Part shown: one piece after another, positions 12,601 through 22,799 of the stretch
How the letters are laid out: every line of letters begins with the position of its first letter
Position numbering within the stretch: position 1 is the first letter of the stretch
From: Mytilus edulis
Lineage: Eukaryota; Mollusca; Bivalvia; Mytilida; Mytilidae
Direction of reading: 5' to 3'
Length of the DNA: 64,000 nt
Assembly: GCF_963676685.1 (NCBI RefSeq)
Contig: NC_092344.1
Coordinates: 100,098,749-100,162,748, forward strand
Position numbers and translations under genes: made by a program
Notes under the pieces: model-generated
Seen by the model: the letters and a program-made list of their open reading frames with translations, nothing else
What the model was told of the DNA's origin: nothing
The model's database searches: none

Positions 12601-15600
12601 TACCCTAATGATGATTGTAACCAAGTTTGGTTTAATTTGGCCCAGTAGTTTCAGAGGAGAAGATTTTTGTAAAAGTTAACGACGACGGACGACAGACGAC
12701 GGACGACGACGACGCCGGACGCCAAGTGATGGGAAAAGCTCACTTGGCCCTTCGGGCCAGGTGAGCTAAAAATGGTCGAAGAGGTTTTTAAGTCAACATA
12801 AAGTCAACAATTAATTCAATGATTTAATTGGATACTGGATAGTAAGAAATATATTGATAACCTTTAACTAGATAATAAACTAAAGTTAAAGTTATTTTAT
12901 AGTCCAATTAACAAACTTTACTAACTTCATTGGTTTTTTTTATACACACTCAAGTGTATTGATGCTGTACAATTTGATCTTCTCTTGTCTGAATACAGAA
13001 CAAATGAGAACAAACCTGCATCTTCTCTTGTTCCATGAACAATTCTGCAAAGTGAGATACTGATGGTTCAAACAAATCAGTCTCAATATCAATTGAAGTG
13101 CCATCATCCTTTTCATTCAAATTAAGCAGGTACTTCACTGCAATATAAGTATACATGATTATTCTGAAGCTTGTGATTCTCTTGGCATGTAAATGTTATT
13201 GCATTAATTTATATACACCACATTAAATCCAAATCAGTATGACAAATAGCATAAAACCAGTTAAACCAGCTGCATTCTAATTAAACCAGCTAACCATGGA
13301 TATTCTTTTGATAAATTTTGTTAAAACAGCATAGTACAAATAGTGCCTCACTTAATATAAGCTACCTGTCAATTAACAAGCATTCTGAGAGTATTGCATG
13401 GCAATACATAGTCCCCTACTGGCTAAAAATTCATTGTACTAGAAGAAAAATCTAGCTTTATCAGTAATTTGTAATATTTTCTATCCAAAACAATATCTCC
13501 TGATAAAATACAACCCAACAAAATTCTAACTTGATCTATAACTTGTCATGGTTAAACTTTATAACAAATATCAAAACAATTTCTTCATACAGCATGACAA
13601 TAAAAGGGGGAAACTGATTTAATACTTGTGAGAATTTTCTAAAGCAAAATGACTACCAGCAAATTCAACAATTTTTCCATAATTTATAAAGGGACATAAC
13701 TCTTGAAAGGTAAAAGTGACATCACCATAATTAGAACTTGATTGGTGGAATCAATCAATTTGTGTAAGTCTAATTCTATTTGTTTTAGATAAAACTAAAG
13801 TCAAGTTGTAGGTATTAAAAATATAACTTGAAGTTTTGAGTAGTTGCAAATTCAGAATTTCCCATGTGCATTTATAAATAATAATAATGATGACTATATT
13901 TTAAAGAGCTTTTGTCTGCAATGGAGACATAAAATGCTGCATGGCTTTCATTAATTAATCTTTTACTACAAGTGCAAATAATTACTGTTTTCAACTCTCC
14001 TAGCCTGCTTTGCTCCTGTCTTCTTCCTGCATACATAGTTGATGTTGTTATCATATGTATTTGCAAATATGCGGTTTCTATTCACACGTCTTTTCTTAGA
14101 TTCTGATCTTACTTCCTCTTTTATATCATGCTGCAATTCCCTGAAACAAAAATAGCCTTATTATTAATAAAAAAATCAAATAAAAACAAGAGGCTGTCGT
14201 AGTCACAGCAAACCAGATTTTCCAGGAGAGGTCGAAACCTGAACAGTTGATCAAGTATGGACATATAACAGTTAAGCGTCAAAAACTCTGAATTTGGATT
14301 GTGATCGAATATTTGACACATCATAGGTTTGTGACAAAAAATGAATGTGGTCAAAGAACTGAAAAATTTGAAATAAGACATTTATATTATTACCTATTTA
14401 GGTCCAATATAAAAAATCTAAGTACATTGTAAGAATCAGCATATCAAAGAATCCCCAAAATTCATTTTTTTTAAAAAGACTCAGAAGAGAATTAGTTCAG
14501 CAGTGGCGGATCCGGAACTTTTCATAAAGGGGGGCCCACTGACTGACCTAAGAGGGGACAGCTGAGCTGTCATGCTTCATTGATTCCCTATATAATCAAT
14601 CAAATTTCCCCACAAAAGGGATTTCAGTCAATATCTACTTGTATGACAAAAAAAGTGTTGAAAACTGATTATTTAAGGAGGCTCACGGGTATCATCTTCA
14701 ATAGCCAAGGGTTACGATCCACTCCCGTTCTCTTCACCCTTGGCGGATTGAGATAAAATTTCAGAGACACAAGGTAAGGATTTTTATTGGTTGCAGTCGA
14801 AACTCACTGCATCCAATCAAAAAGCGCCTATAACCTGATCACGTGTAAATGTAGAAAGTGTTTGTAAACAATTGCCACATGTTTATTGTGCAACAAGTCT
14901 TTACATCCCTAAACATACGACTACATTTAGTGACAATTTGAATGTTTTTAATCAACTGAAGAAGTTCCTGTGTATGTTCCATGCACAAATGCATGAATAT
15001 TGACGTATATTTTCATTTCAAGGGTGAAGAGAACGGGAGTGGATTGTAACCCTTGACTAGCGAAGATGGCAGGTACAAATGTACAAGATTTTCAGAAAAA
15101 ATTAAACATTTATTTTTTATTACAAATTTTATTTATTACCTTTAGTAGTTGTTACTTTATCCATATGGTACAAAAATCATTCCAAAAAATCAATACTTGT
15201 TTGTCCCAGGTGACTTTTAAAATGTAGATATCATTGGAAAAGCTCCAAATTATCTCCCTTTGGTGCAAAAATGCCATTTTTTTGCATTAAAATGAAATAT
15301 CTTTTTCAACTCATAGGTGACCTATATTTTTTATTGTTGTTTTCAAATAAGCTGTACATAAACTAAATAATTGTAAAATTTAAGTGATTTTTGTAATTTA
15401 GTTCTTTTTTTATTTCGATACTACCGCTATTTCTCCTATTAGTTCAACAAAAAAAAGGACTTTAACAAAAATGTATGCTTCTTTTGAAGGCAGATTGTGA
15501 GCGTAAATGAACGGTGACCCCATTTTTTTATTTCATTTTTCTATTAAGTATAAGATAAAGTTCATTTATAGAAAAATATAGAGAAATCCTATATTAAATA

Positions 15601-17559
15601 AAAAATTTGATTTAGACCCGCGAGCCCCCTTAAGTTAATTTTCTACGTCCAAGGACCATAACTCTGGACAAAATCATCAGACTGGAACAAAATTTGAACT
15701 TGATCTGTAACTTGTCATGATGCATTTATACACTTTACATTTCTATAATTGATTGTCTAATGATGGACTTTGCATGACCAAGATTTATGCAATATTGCAT
15801 TGCATTTTAGCTGTATCAAAAAATTAGTGCCAAATACATTTGTACCTTTTGGACTCTCAAATGTTAATTACAACCAAAGATACCTTTGCTTATAATTGTA
15901 CAAAATAACTAAAAGACTATATTCTTTACTATTAATTTTAACAGTTTGATAGCCATCGTAAATTCACATCCAATCTGACACCCCCACCAACTGTTTAAGG
16001 AATTTATAGAAAATATAAACAATAGCTAAATGATAAATGTAATCGATGGTACTGTTCATCCCATGCATTGTAAAATTATATTTATATCTCAAAAGATAGC
16101 CTGGGTCCTATTCAAATTGTCTACATTCTAAATATGTCAGGGTAATTGTTGTTGTCCCAATGAGATTCAACCATGAATTGTATTTGGAATCTGTTGCTTT
16201 AAAACTGTTTAAATACAATTTATGAAATTCAATTAATGCTGACTAATAAAATTTGGATGAGCTCCCAAATAAAAGACAGAAAAGGGCCATGGCGCCAATT
16301 TTGTTTCCCTAAATAGAGCAGGGCACTATACCATGCCAAAACCTCCTGCAGGAAAAACTATAATTGGGTACAATTGCAAATGTACCCTAATTATATTATA
16401 ATAAATGATTAGTTTTTACCTAACATTATATATTGCTGGATATACATGTACATGAGGGTAGTAAGGCTCTTTACCGTCAGACATCAAACAGTTATTTTCG
16501 GCTAGCATTAGCATGAAATTAATTGAAATTTTACTGTGATTTGTCAAAATATCCTTATCATGATTCCTCCAAATATCCTTATCATGATTTGTCAGAGGTC
16601 TCAAATATTTATCAATAACGTCATTTAAAAATAAAAATTAACGTGACTCGTTAAAATCAGTCCATTTTTTTAGCATCTAAGAGAAAGTGTACATTTTATC
16701 GTCATGCACCAAAAAATACCGTTCACGTCATTTGGCAAGAATTTTTATCGTTATTCGTCATGAAGGTACCCCCATTTATAACTGAAAAATCTGAGTTTGG
16801 AATACTCTGTTATTGAAAAAATTAGACGTGATTTGTCAAAACTAATCATTTTTTTTTTTCGAAAAGAAATCAAAATTTTGTCGTCATGCATCTAAAATTA
16901 CAGTTAACATCTTTTAGTTTTAGCAAGAATCTTTACCGTTGTTCTACATGATGTACCCCCATACACCTTATCGCTATTTGTCCGCCATTGCTGGATATCA
17001 CACAGGTTCCCGTAAAATGTTGACGTCATAAAACAAAACATCTGACGCCACAATGGAAAAGTGATTGTTGTTGACGTCAAAAGTTCAAGCGGCCGGGTCA
17101 GCCGGGATTAGCGATAAGCTATATTAAGGTCAATTCGCCCTTTCAGAATCTAATGCATCCTGGGTAATATTTTCAAAAGCGTACACCAAAGCGTTTTGAT
17201 TGGTTTAAAACGTTATAAACAATGGAAATTCAACCAATGACGTAACGTTATTTTCACTTTGGGGTACGAACAATGAAATTACCCATGATGCTTTAGATTC
17301 TGAAACGGCCAATTAAGGTCCCCATACATGTACATGTACACGACAACAATGCAAAACATCTGTAAGAGGAGGCAGATGGGGTAATTTATATGGGACATAA
17401 TTTGATTAGTTGAACTTGACAGTTGTAAACTTTTCCAAGGCTACAGCCTACACTACAGAGCAATGTGAGACACAAACATATTTCGAAATAAACTTACTCT
17501 AGTTCATCTTCAATATATCCATAAAAGAATACATCTTTTCCATCTCTTGTAACTCCCAT
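6550..17559 (-). CDS. R3HDM4: R3H domain-containing protein 4-like, seven coding exons
   Basis: Spliced CDS of 828 nt (275 residues plus stop) from exons 17559-17498, 14140-13986, 13137-13016, 10197-10044, 8755-8670, 7883-7742 and 6656-6550. Every intron starts with GT and ends with AG, and all phases join. The start is the first Met after an in-frame TAA 18 nt upstream. The C-terminal third matches my memory of vertebrate R3HDM4 (about 268 residues): segments KECFQKI, ERDLLSFF, FERMMLHALCQYLDLIS and a FLPP...LL.QYL end. The R3H signature Arg-x3-His is Arg225/His229. The middle (residues 114-164) is acidic and Ser-rich and begins with WNDF. R3H domains bind single-stranded nucleic acid; the role of R3HDM4 itself is poorly known. 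The introns carry several mobile elements. Family assignment is firm; function is inferred only from the domain. Confidence 0.88.
6931..7549. mobile_element. TTAA-flanked MITE, 619 bp, in R3HDM4 intron 6
   Basis: Perfect 17-bp terminal inverted repeats GGGCATACGATACAGTT / AACTGTATCGTATGCCC, each flanked by TTAA (6927-6930 and 7550-7553). No coding capacity; piggyBac-like by target duplication. Confidence 0.9.
7742..7883 (-). CDS. R3HDM4: R3HDM4-like exon 6 (R3H core)
   Basis: Acceptor TTTTAG, donor TCTA|GTAAGT. Encodes most of the R3H domain: LLSFFTEWP and then FERMMLHALCQYLDLIS, with Arg225 and His229 as the signature pair. Confidence 0.9.
7956..8097. mobile_element. short element with GGCGGATCCAG inverted ends
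   Basis: GGCGGATCCAG (7956-7966) pairs with CTGGATCCGCC (8087-8097), with G-rich tracts inside. Related one-ended copies: 14505-14640 (GGCGGATCCGG, GGGGGGCCCACTGACTGACC) and 27358-27516. Confidence 0.7.
8360..8382. repeat. uninterrupted C23 tract
   Basis: 23 consecutive C on the plus strand, so G23 in the R3HDM4 pre-mRNA, about 290 bases downstream of exon 5 in intron 5. Confidence 0.95.
8670..8755 (-). CDS. R3HDM4: R3HDM4-like exon 5
   Basis: Acceptor TTTGTAG, donor AATG|GTTTGT. Encodes HPSFSAKECFQKIDKNIKSF and LKRRHVPM, directly before the R3H core. Confidence 0.87.
8916..9162. mobile_element. 247-bp inverted-repeat MITE in R3HDM4 intron 4
   Basis: Left end GTTATTTCATTTGACTGGGC and right end ...CCGCCCGATCAGTTGAAATAAC are imperfect inverted repeats of about 28 bp. 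The target duplication is unclear. Confidence 0.65.
9300..9690 (+). repeat. dispersed repeat shared by R3HDM4 introns
   Basis: ACAAGCATTCTGTGAGTG, GCATGGCAATACATAGTC and AAGGACCATAACTCT recur at 13375-13830 and 15640-15790 on the same strand. Confidence 0.6.
10044..10197 (-). CDS. R3HDM4: R3HDM4-like exon 4
   Basis: Acceptor TATATAG, donor TCAT|GTACGG. Begins IWNDFINSSEDEQQQF and continues as an acidic, Asn/Ser-rich linker ending WEKVDMRS. Confidence 0.85.
10464..12771 (+). mobile_element. non-autonomous element with ~500-bp tandem units, copy 1 (R3HDM4 intron 3)
   Basis: One end is AGGCTCTAAAGAGCCT followed by GTGTCGCTCACCTTGG; the other is a (GAC)n-like GACGACGGACGACGACG tract and a 14-bp-arm palindrome AGCTCACTTGGCCC-TTC-GGGCCAGGTGAGCT. 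Inside are four to five units of about 500 bp; the anchor GCCCAGTAGTTTCAG occurs near 10636, 11141, 11634, 12136 and 12639. Same family, opposite strand: 57719-62003. Confidence 0.85.
13016..13137 (-). CDS. R3HDM4: R3HDM4-like exon 3
   Basis: Acceptor TTGCAG, donor CAG|GTTTGT. Encodes KYLLNLNEKDDGTS and then FEPSVSHFAELFMEQEKMQ. The N-terminal KYLL follows VENM from the previous junction, like the LENTQYLL segment I recall in vertebrates. Confidence 0.82.
13986..14140 (-). CDS. R3HDM4: R3HDM4-like exon 2
   Basis: Acceptor TTTCAG, donor ACA|GTAATT. Encodes a Lys/Arg-rich stretch including SESKKRRVNRNRIFANTYDN and ending RRVEN, which looks like a nuclear localisation region. Enters in phase 2 and leaves in phase 1. 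Confidence 0.8.
14505..14640 (+). repeat. GGCGGATCC-type element fragment
   Basis: Begins AGTGGCGGATCCGGAACTTT, then GGGGGGCCCACTGACTGACC; closely similar to 27358-27440. Confidence 0.65.
14677..15629. mobile_element. TTAA-flanked element, 953 bp
   Basis: Ends GGAGGCTCACGGGT and ACCCGCGAGCCCCC are inverted repeats with two mismatches, flanked by TTAA (14673-14676 and 15630-15633). Lies in R3HDM4 intron 1 and contains a second element near its left end. Confidence 0.75.
14693..15068. mobile_element. nested MITE with ~50-bp inverted ends
   Basis: Left CATCTTCAATAGCCAAGGGT...CCACTCCCGTTCTCTTCACC and right GGTGAAGAGAACGGGAGTGG...GCGAAGATG are long inverted repeats. A second copy with one intact end lies at about 22430-22792 in opposite orientation. 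Confidence 0.75.
16120..16990. other. no gene; possible repeat with TTGCTGGATAT at both ends
   Basis: TTGCTGGATAT occurs at 16433 and 16988 in direct orientation, enclosing a stretch rich in CGTCAT and TTTGTCA motifs. I cannot assign it to a class. Confidence 0.35.
17132..17311. mobile_element. 180-bp MITE with 6-9-bp target duplication
   Basis: Inverted ends: TTCGCCCTTTCAGAATCTAA at left; TTAGATTCTGAAACGGCCAA at right, extending into GGGTAAT/ATTACCC. ATTAAGGTC flanks both sides (17123-17131, 17312-17320), with an ambiguous AATT boundary. Suggests a hAT- or Mutator-type origin. Confidence 0.75.
17498..17559 (-). CDS. R3HDM4: R3HDM4-like exon 1 (start codon)
   Basis: Encodes MGVTRDGKDVFFYGYIEDEL and leaves phase 2. 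The donor reads AGA|GTAAGT on the minus strand. An in-frame TAA lies 18 nt before the ATG. Confidence 0.8.
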
Positions 17560-18980
17560 ATTTACTAGTTTGTATGTTTACTTCTGACAATCACAAGTGA
17601 AGGATTTCCGTTGGTGATGAAACGTCAAATTTGACATTTAGGTAGGGGAAAGTCCAGAGACTGTCCGAATGTAAATTAAGGTTTCTTAGGGTTTTTTACG
17701 GACTTGTTAACCATTTAGCAGTGTAGAGGGATAACTCAAAATATAGAACCTTACATCAATTAATAATTGCTATTCATATTTTTGGTGATCATCTGTAGAA
17801 ATCTGTTGAATATGTTATTCATGAACGATAATAATAATATTTTTGATATTAAATCCCCCAATGAAGCCTATTCAATGACTCACAATCAGTAAAATGTTTG
17901 AGTGTCCCTCCAAACACAGTGCAATAAAATGATTTTGAAATACATCGAACATAAAAAGGAGAAAAATATTCCTTTTGTTAGCCAGAAAAATAATCCAGCT
18001 GGAGTCGTTAGTAGAAAACAGCAGGTAATCATAACTGGATTATTTTGAAATATAATAAAAACAAAACATGTAATCCAAAGCATATAGTGAAAATGAAAAG
18101 GTAAAACACTTGCTGATTCACCACTTCATAACCTGTACAAGCACAACACAAGATAAATTTATCAGTATTTGAAAAATTAGTAGATGTTAAATGATTGCTT
18201 ATGAAACAACTGTCTACCAAAACGACCAATTGATAAGAATGCTATCAACTACTGATTACCATACTGGATACATGTCAAGTCATACTTTTGGCAACTCGTA
18301 CTCCACCAACTCGTACCCTATTTTTGGAAAATGACGCAGTCATTGTTCCATTACTGGCGACCTGAACTTCATTACATTTCTCTGCCTACCGCGCTTGGTC
18401 TCGTATTTACTATTTTCTATACAAACTGGAATTTGCTCGTGTTATCATTATGCATGAGAGGTCATTGTGTAGTAATCAGCCAGGAACCAGTTTACAAACT
18501 AACTGGTTTCTGCTTGTATTCCACTACACTCGAACAAAGTGTTGTAGTTTGTCGGGAACCAGTTTAGAATTTGTAAATTACAAAACGTAATCGGTTATTG
18601 TTCATTCCGTTTTGGTGTTTCATACCGACTTTTATGGTTTGAATAAGCTTAAGACCCTTCAAACATTAATGTGATAGGTATATTAAAGACTGTTTTACAA
18701 AAGGATGGAACTGTTTTGCTTTCAAAGTCGTACTATAGTGATATCTGTTATGTACGGATTTCCACTCTCACCGGTTAATTTCTTCTTTTACACGTGCTTT
18801 TGAAACTTCCTGTTTAAACATCGCAAGTTTTAAAATTGTTTTTTGAGTGAATTTAACTTATTTTAACAATCATGAAGCGTTCCAGAATCATTTTCAAGCA
18901 GTTTCTTCTTCTCTTTGATGATGGAAAATAGGTCTTTCTCAAGAAAATACCGCAAACGATCGCAGAGGAATTGAAACGTA
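17560..18980. other. upstream of R3HDM4; no further gene recognised
   Basis: 17560-17660 should hold the R3HDM4 promoter; an ACGTCA (CRE half-site, TGACGT on the minus strand) lies near 17622. From 18270 there are low-order repeats of AACTCGTAC and GGAACCAGTTT. No exon is convincing. Confidence 0.35.
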
Positions 18981-18982
18981 CA

Positions 18983-19873
18983 AGTCAAGTCGGCACCTGG
19001 TTAAATTGGCATCTAGTCAAATCAGCACCTATTTGACGTCAATTCGGCATCCAATAATATTTGTTATGATATTTTCTATTCAATTAATTAATAATTGTTA
19101 CCAAGTACATAGTGAATATGTTGTTGTGTATTTAGGTAAACAACGAAACCAAAGTGAAATTATGTTGTTGTGTATAAAGGTAAACAACGAAGCCCTTACC
19201 CAAGCTGTTGTTTTAACAATTTGACAATTATTAAAATAAAATGGAAAACTATGAGTCCCTTTCAATAAATCAAACTTTCATGCCAAATAATAAGCAAATT
19301 TAAGGTGTTTTTTTTCAGTAAAATTTAAAAAGCATTAATCAAACAATCCTGTAAAATGCTCAACTGGTTTAAATAATGCATAAAAATATCCAATATCTCA
19401 TGTATTAGTCCAAATAATTATGACGTCTGGCAAGACTTTTTTATTTTTTTTCTGTGATGTCTTCCTACGAAGTTCGTAGGAAGGCGTCCCAGAAAAAAAT
19501 TAACATACATGTAGCCTTGCGGTCATAGAAAGGTGTCCCAGAATAAAATTTAAAAAGCCTTGCCAGACGTAATAATTATTTTGACTACTCATATCTATAA
19601 CATTAAAAATACACCAAAAAAGTCATTAAGTTGAGAAAAATAAATATATACAAAATGTACATGAACACCCAAAAATGTGAAAGTTAGTATTTAACTCTTT
19701 TTGCTTAAATACTGAAAAAAATTCTGGCAACCCTTTACTTATTTTTACTCTTTTTGCTTAAAATACTGTTAAAATTTATATTTAACATGGGTGACGAATT
19801 GACTATATCAGGTGTCGATTTAACCAGGTGCTGATTTGTCCAGGTGCCAATTTAACCAGGTGCCGGTTTGACT
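18983..19873. mobile_element. foldback-like element, iterated GGCACCTGGTTAAATT ends, 891 bp
   Basis: The left end (18983-19052) holds four and the right end (about 19800-19873) five degenerate copies of a ~17-bp motif (GGCACCTGGTTAAATT), in opposite orientation, so the ends fold back on each other. The centre has direct repeats of GTTGTTGTGTAT and GGTAAACAACGAA. No clear target duplication. Confidence 0.7.
19408..19585. mobile_element. TA-flanked MITE nested in the foldback-like element
   Basis: Inverted ends GTCCAAATAATTATGACGTC / reverse complement GTCAAAATAATTATTACGTC, continuing into TGGCAAG; TA on both sides (19406-19407, 19586-19587). Internal hairpin CCTACGAA-GTTCGTAGG. Confidence 0.75.
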
Positions 19874-19985
19874 AGAATTCTTTGACAAATGTTTGAAATT
19901 ACTTGAGTTTCATTAGACCTTTGATAACAGTAACAAAAAGATTATTTACTTTATATTTTGTGGGAGAAGGGGGTTCAGACTATGT

Positions 19986-20709
19986 GGTATCAGGTCTGTT
20001 CGCGCCCAATACACTTTCGCACCCTACACGTTCGCACCTCGCACGTTCGCACCCAAGGTCCGTTTGCACTCTACTCATTCGCGCCCAATTTTAATTCAAA
20101 TTCAAGTTGAATAATTGGAAAATCATGATTGTTGTTTTAAATTGCTTTGGTGTAAATACTGAATGTATTTATAGCTTGGTATGAGTAAAAAAACATTGAA
20201 GATTTTAAAGGAAAAACACAAAAGATAATTGTTTTTAACAGCTTGGTCCCTTTGATCTGAAACAACGAAACAATAAAATATAGGAACCAAAATATAGCAA
20301 TCCACTATTATAACCAAAACATGATAAAATCTATTCAACACACAGAAAAAAACATAGTCAGAATCTCACTTCATTTTGAAAGAAGTCAATGAAACAAAGT
20401 TATAGCAATACACTAACAAAACATGATTAAGAGTTATTCAACACAAAATAAAACGTTGACAAAATACCACTTTATTTAGAAAGGATTATTATAATTTTTA
20501 ACAATACACTATCTAAAACATGATTAAGATTTATTCAACACAAAAAAAAATGCTGTCTCACTTTATTTTGAGACAATGACAACAATTATACTTATAAGAA
20601 AACACTTGCTTACAGAGTTATTAAACACAAAACCAATTAAGATTGGGTGCGAACATGTAGGGTGTGAAAGTGAAAGGGGCGAACATGAGTGGGCGCGAAT
20701 GGACCCGGA
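19986..20709. mobile_element. foldback-like element, iterated TTCGCACCC ends, 724 bp
   Basis: The left end has about six copies of TTCGCRCCC-like words (GTTCGCGCCC, TTTCGCACCC, GTTCGCACC); the right end has the inverse (GGGTGCGAA, GGGCGCGAA). A 12-bp direct repeat TTCAGACTATGT flanks it (19974-19985, 20710-20721). The core contains three ~110-bp tandem units with AAAACATGATTAAGA and TTATTCAACACAAA. Confidence 0.75.
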
Positions 20710-21312
20710 TTCAGACTATGTACCAGTGAGAAATATACAAGCCTTTCTACGGTATTTATTTGTACAATTCAGGTAGTCTTGACCTATTCATTTGTCTTAA
20801 AAAACAGCCAGTTGTCACCCTCACTTCACACACACACACACATACGAATATCAATTATATGCTTACGAGACATGTTGCATTGTTAAACTAATACGGTATG
20901 TGAAAATCAAGACTTGCATAAAAACTATCCCAATATTAGAGACAGTGGCGTCATTTTTCTTCATAGCTTTCAGCTCTTTGATTACCAACTCTTACTTCTA
21001 CCAACTAGTGCTTCTACTAAGTTGTACCCAATATTTTTTTAACATTATAATATAAGTTATCTTCGTTCATATCCGTATATCTATGTGTTGTCAAATCATA
21101 CAGTTTTCCTAACCGGTTTCTCGGATAATCGTTCAACCGATTTACAGGAAATATTAAAAGTTTTTACTTTTTAACTTTTAAAGTAATTCTATATTATAGT
21201 TACAATACAGCAGTACTCGAGTTATTTGCGATGAAATAATAACTACTGTTTTACGTCTTATTTTATACTTCTTAAAAAGGGGGATGCTGATTGCGTAAGT
21301 TAAAATAAAATA

Positions 21313-22212
21313 AAATTGAGAATGGAAATGGGGAATGTGTCAAAGAGACAACAACCCGACCAAATAAAAAAAAAACAACAGCAGAGGGTCACCAACAGGT
21401 CTTCAATGTAGCGAGAAATTCACGCACCCGGAGGCGTCCTTCAGCTGGCCCCTAAACAAATATATACTAGTCCAGTGATAATGAACGCCATACTAATTTC
21501 CAAATTGTACACAAGAAACTAAAATTAAAATAATACAAGACTAACAAAGGCCAGAGGCTCCTGACTTGGGACAGGCGCAAAATGTGGCGGGGTTAAACAT
21601 GTTTGTGAGATCTCAACCCTCCCCTATACCTCTAACCAATGTAGAAAAGTAAACGCATAACAATACGCACATTAAAATTCAGTTCAAGAGAAATCCGAGT
21701 CTGATGTCAGAAGATGTAACCAAAGAAAATAAACAAAATAACAATAATACATAAATAACAACAGACTACTAGCAGTTAACTGACATGCCAGCTCCAGACT
21801 TCAATTAAACTGACTGAAAGATTATGATTTCATCATATGAACATCAGGCACAATCCTTCCCATTAGGGGTTTAGTATCATACCATCATAACATATATGAG
21901 AAGAACATAACCCGTGTCATGCCAACAACTGTTTTTAGAATAAATGTGTTTAGTTCCGATGCAAAGACCTTATCAGTGACTCAATATTAACGCCAAAATA
22001 TGCAATCTTTAATGACTTGACAACAGTATCGTAATTATATCCCTTCTTAATAAGTCTATTCAAAGGTTTTGTAAGTTTCTGAGGTGAATACTGACACCTT
22101 TGTGCTTTATAAAGAATATTTCCATAAAAAATTGGATGTGAAATACCTGAACGTATTAGAAGTCTGCATGTTGAGCTATATTTACGAATGGTAAGCACGT
22201 TTTCGACTTGTT
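21313..22212 (-). mobile_element. 5'-truncated retroelement tail
   Basis: On the minus strand a frame (22198-21950) reads KYSSTCRLLIRSGISHPIFY, then YSPQKLTKPLNRLIKKGYNY and IESLIRSLHRN, followed by a ~640-bp untranslated tail ending GGTCGGGTTGTTGTCTCTTT and GACACATTCCCCATTTCC. I recognise this tail as highly repeated in mussel sequences. The peptide looks like the C-terminal end of a reverse-transcriptase ORF (possibly Penelope-like), but I cannot confirm the class. An in-frame stop right before it shows 5' truncation. Short related fragments: about 30455-30560 (+) and 45264-45300. Confidence 0.6.
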
Positions 22213-22324
22213 AAACTTTATTTGATTATACTATATAAAAAGCCTGAGGGTTTTGCAATAACATGCATTTGATTATAATTGCTAAAAAATTGGCGTCAGG
22301 TTATAAAACCGATTACAGTTTTGA

Positions 22325-22405
22325 ATGATGGCGGAAGACAATTGAACGATGGCACGGGTCATTTGACGATGGCGCAAGACATTTGAACGATGGCGGGGCG
22401 CCATC
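22325..22405. repeat. iterated GATGGCG motif, four ~22-bp units
   Basis: TTGAATGATGGCGGAAGACA, TTGAACGATGGCACGGGTCA, TTGACGATGGCGCAAGACA and TTGAACGATGGCGGGGCG in succession. It resembles the ends of the foldback-like elements at 19-20.7 kb, but I found no partner end. Confidence 0.6.
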
Positions 22406-22429
22406 GCTAAACAGGCCATGGAGATCCCT

Positions 22430-22792
22430 GAGCGTTTAGATTCTACACACTTGGTAAAGCAGTAAACGAAAATATACATTGACATTCATGCATTTGTGCA
22501 AGAAACATTCACAGGAACTTTTATTAATTGATTAAAAACATTCAAATTGTCACTAGATATAGTCGTATGTTTAGGGATGTAAAGACTTATTGAATGTTGC
22601 GCAATAAGCAGGTGGCAATTGTGTACATACACTTTCTACATTTACACGTGATCATGTTTATAGGCGCTTTTTGATTGGATGCAGTGCGTTTCGACTGCAA
22701 CAAATAAAAATCATTACCTTGTGTCTATGAAATTCTATCTCAGTCCGCCAAGGCTGGAGAGGAGGGATTGTAACCCTTGGCTAGCGAAGATG
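22430..22792. mobile_element. second copy of the 14693-15068 MITE, one end degraded
   Basis: The body matches 14693-15068 in reverse (CATACGACTA/TAGTCGTATG, CACGTGATCA, GGCGCTTTTTGATTGGATGC). The intact end is GTAACCCTTGGCTAGCGAAG. Confidence 0.7.
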
Positions 22793-22799
22793 ATCAAAC

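Noticed and set aside
17498..17559. Reading the R3HDM4 exon 1 region as a short independent ORF
   Set aside because: It ends at a consensus GTAAGT donor whose phase fits exon 2, and the spliced length matches the family.
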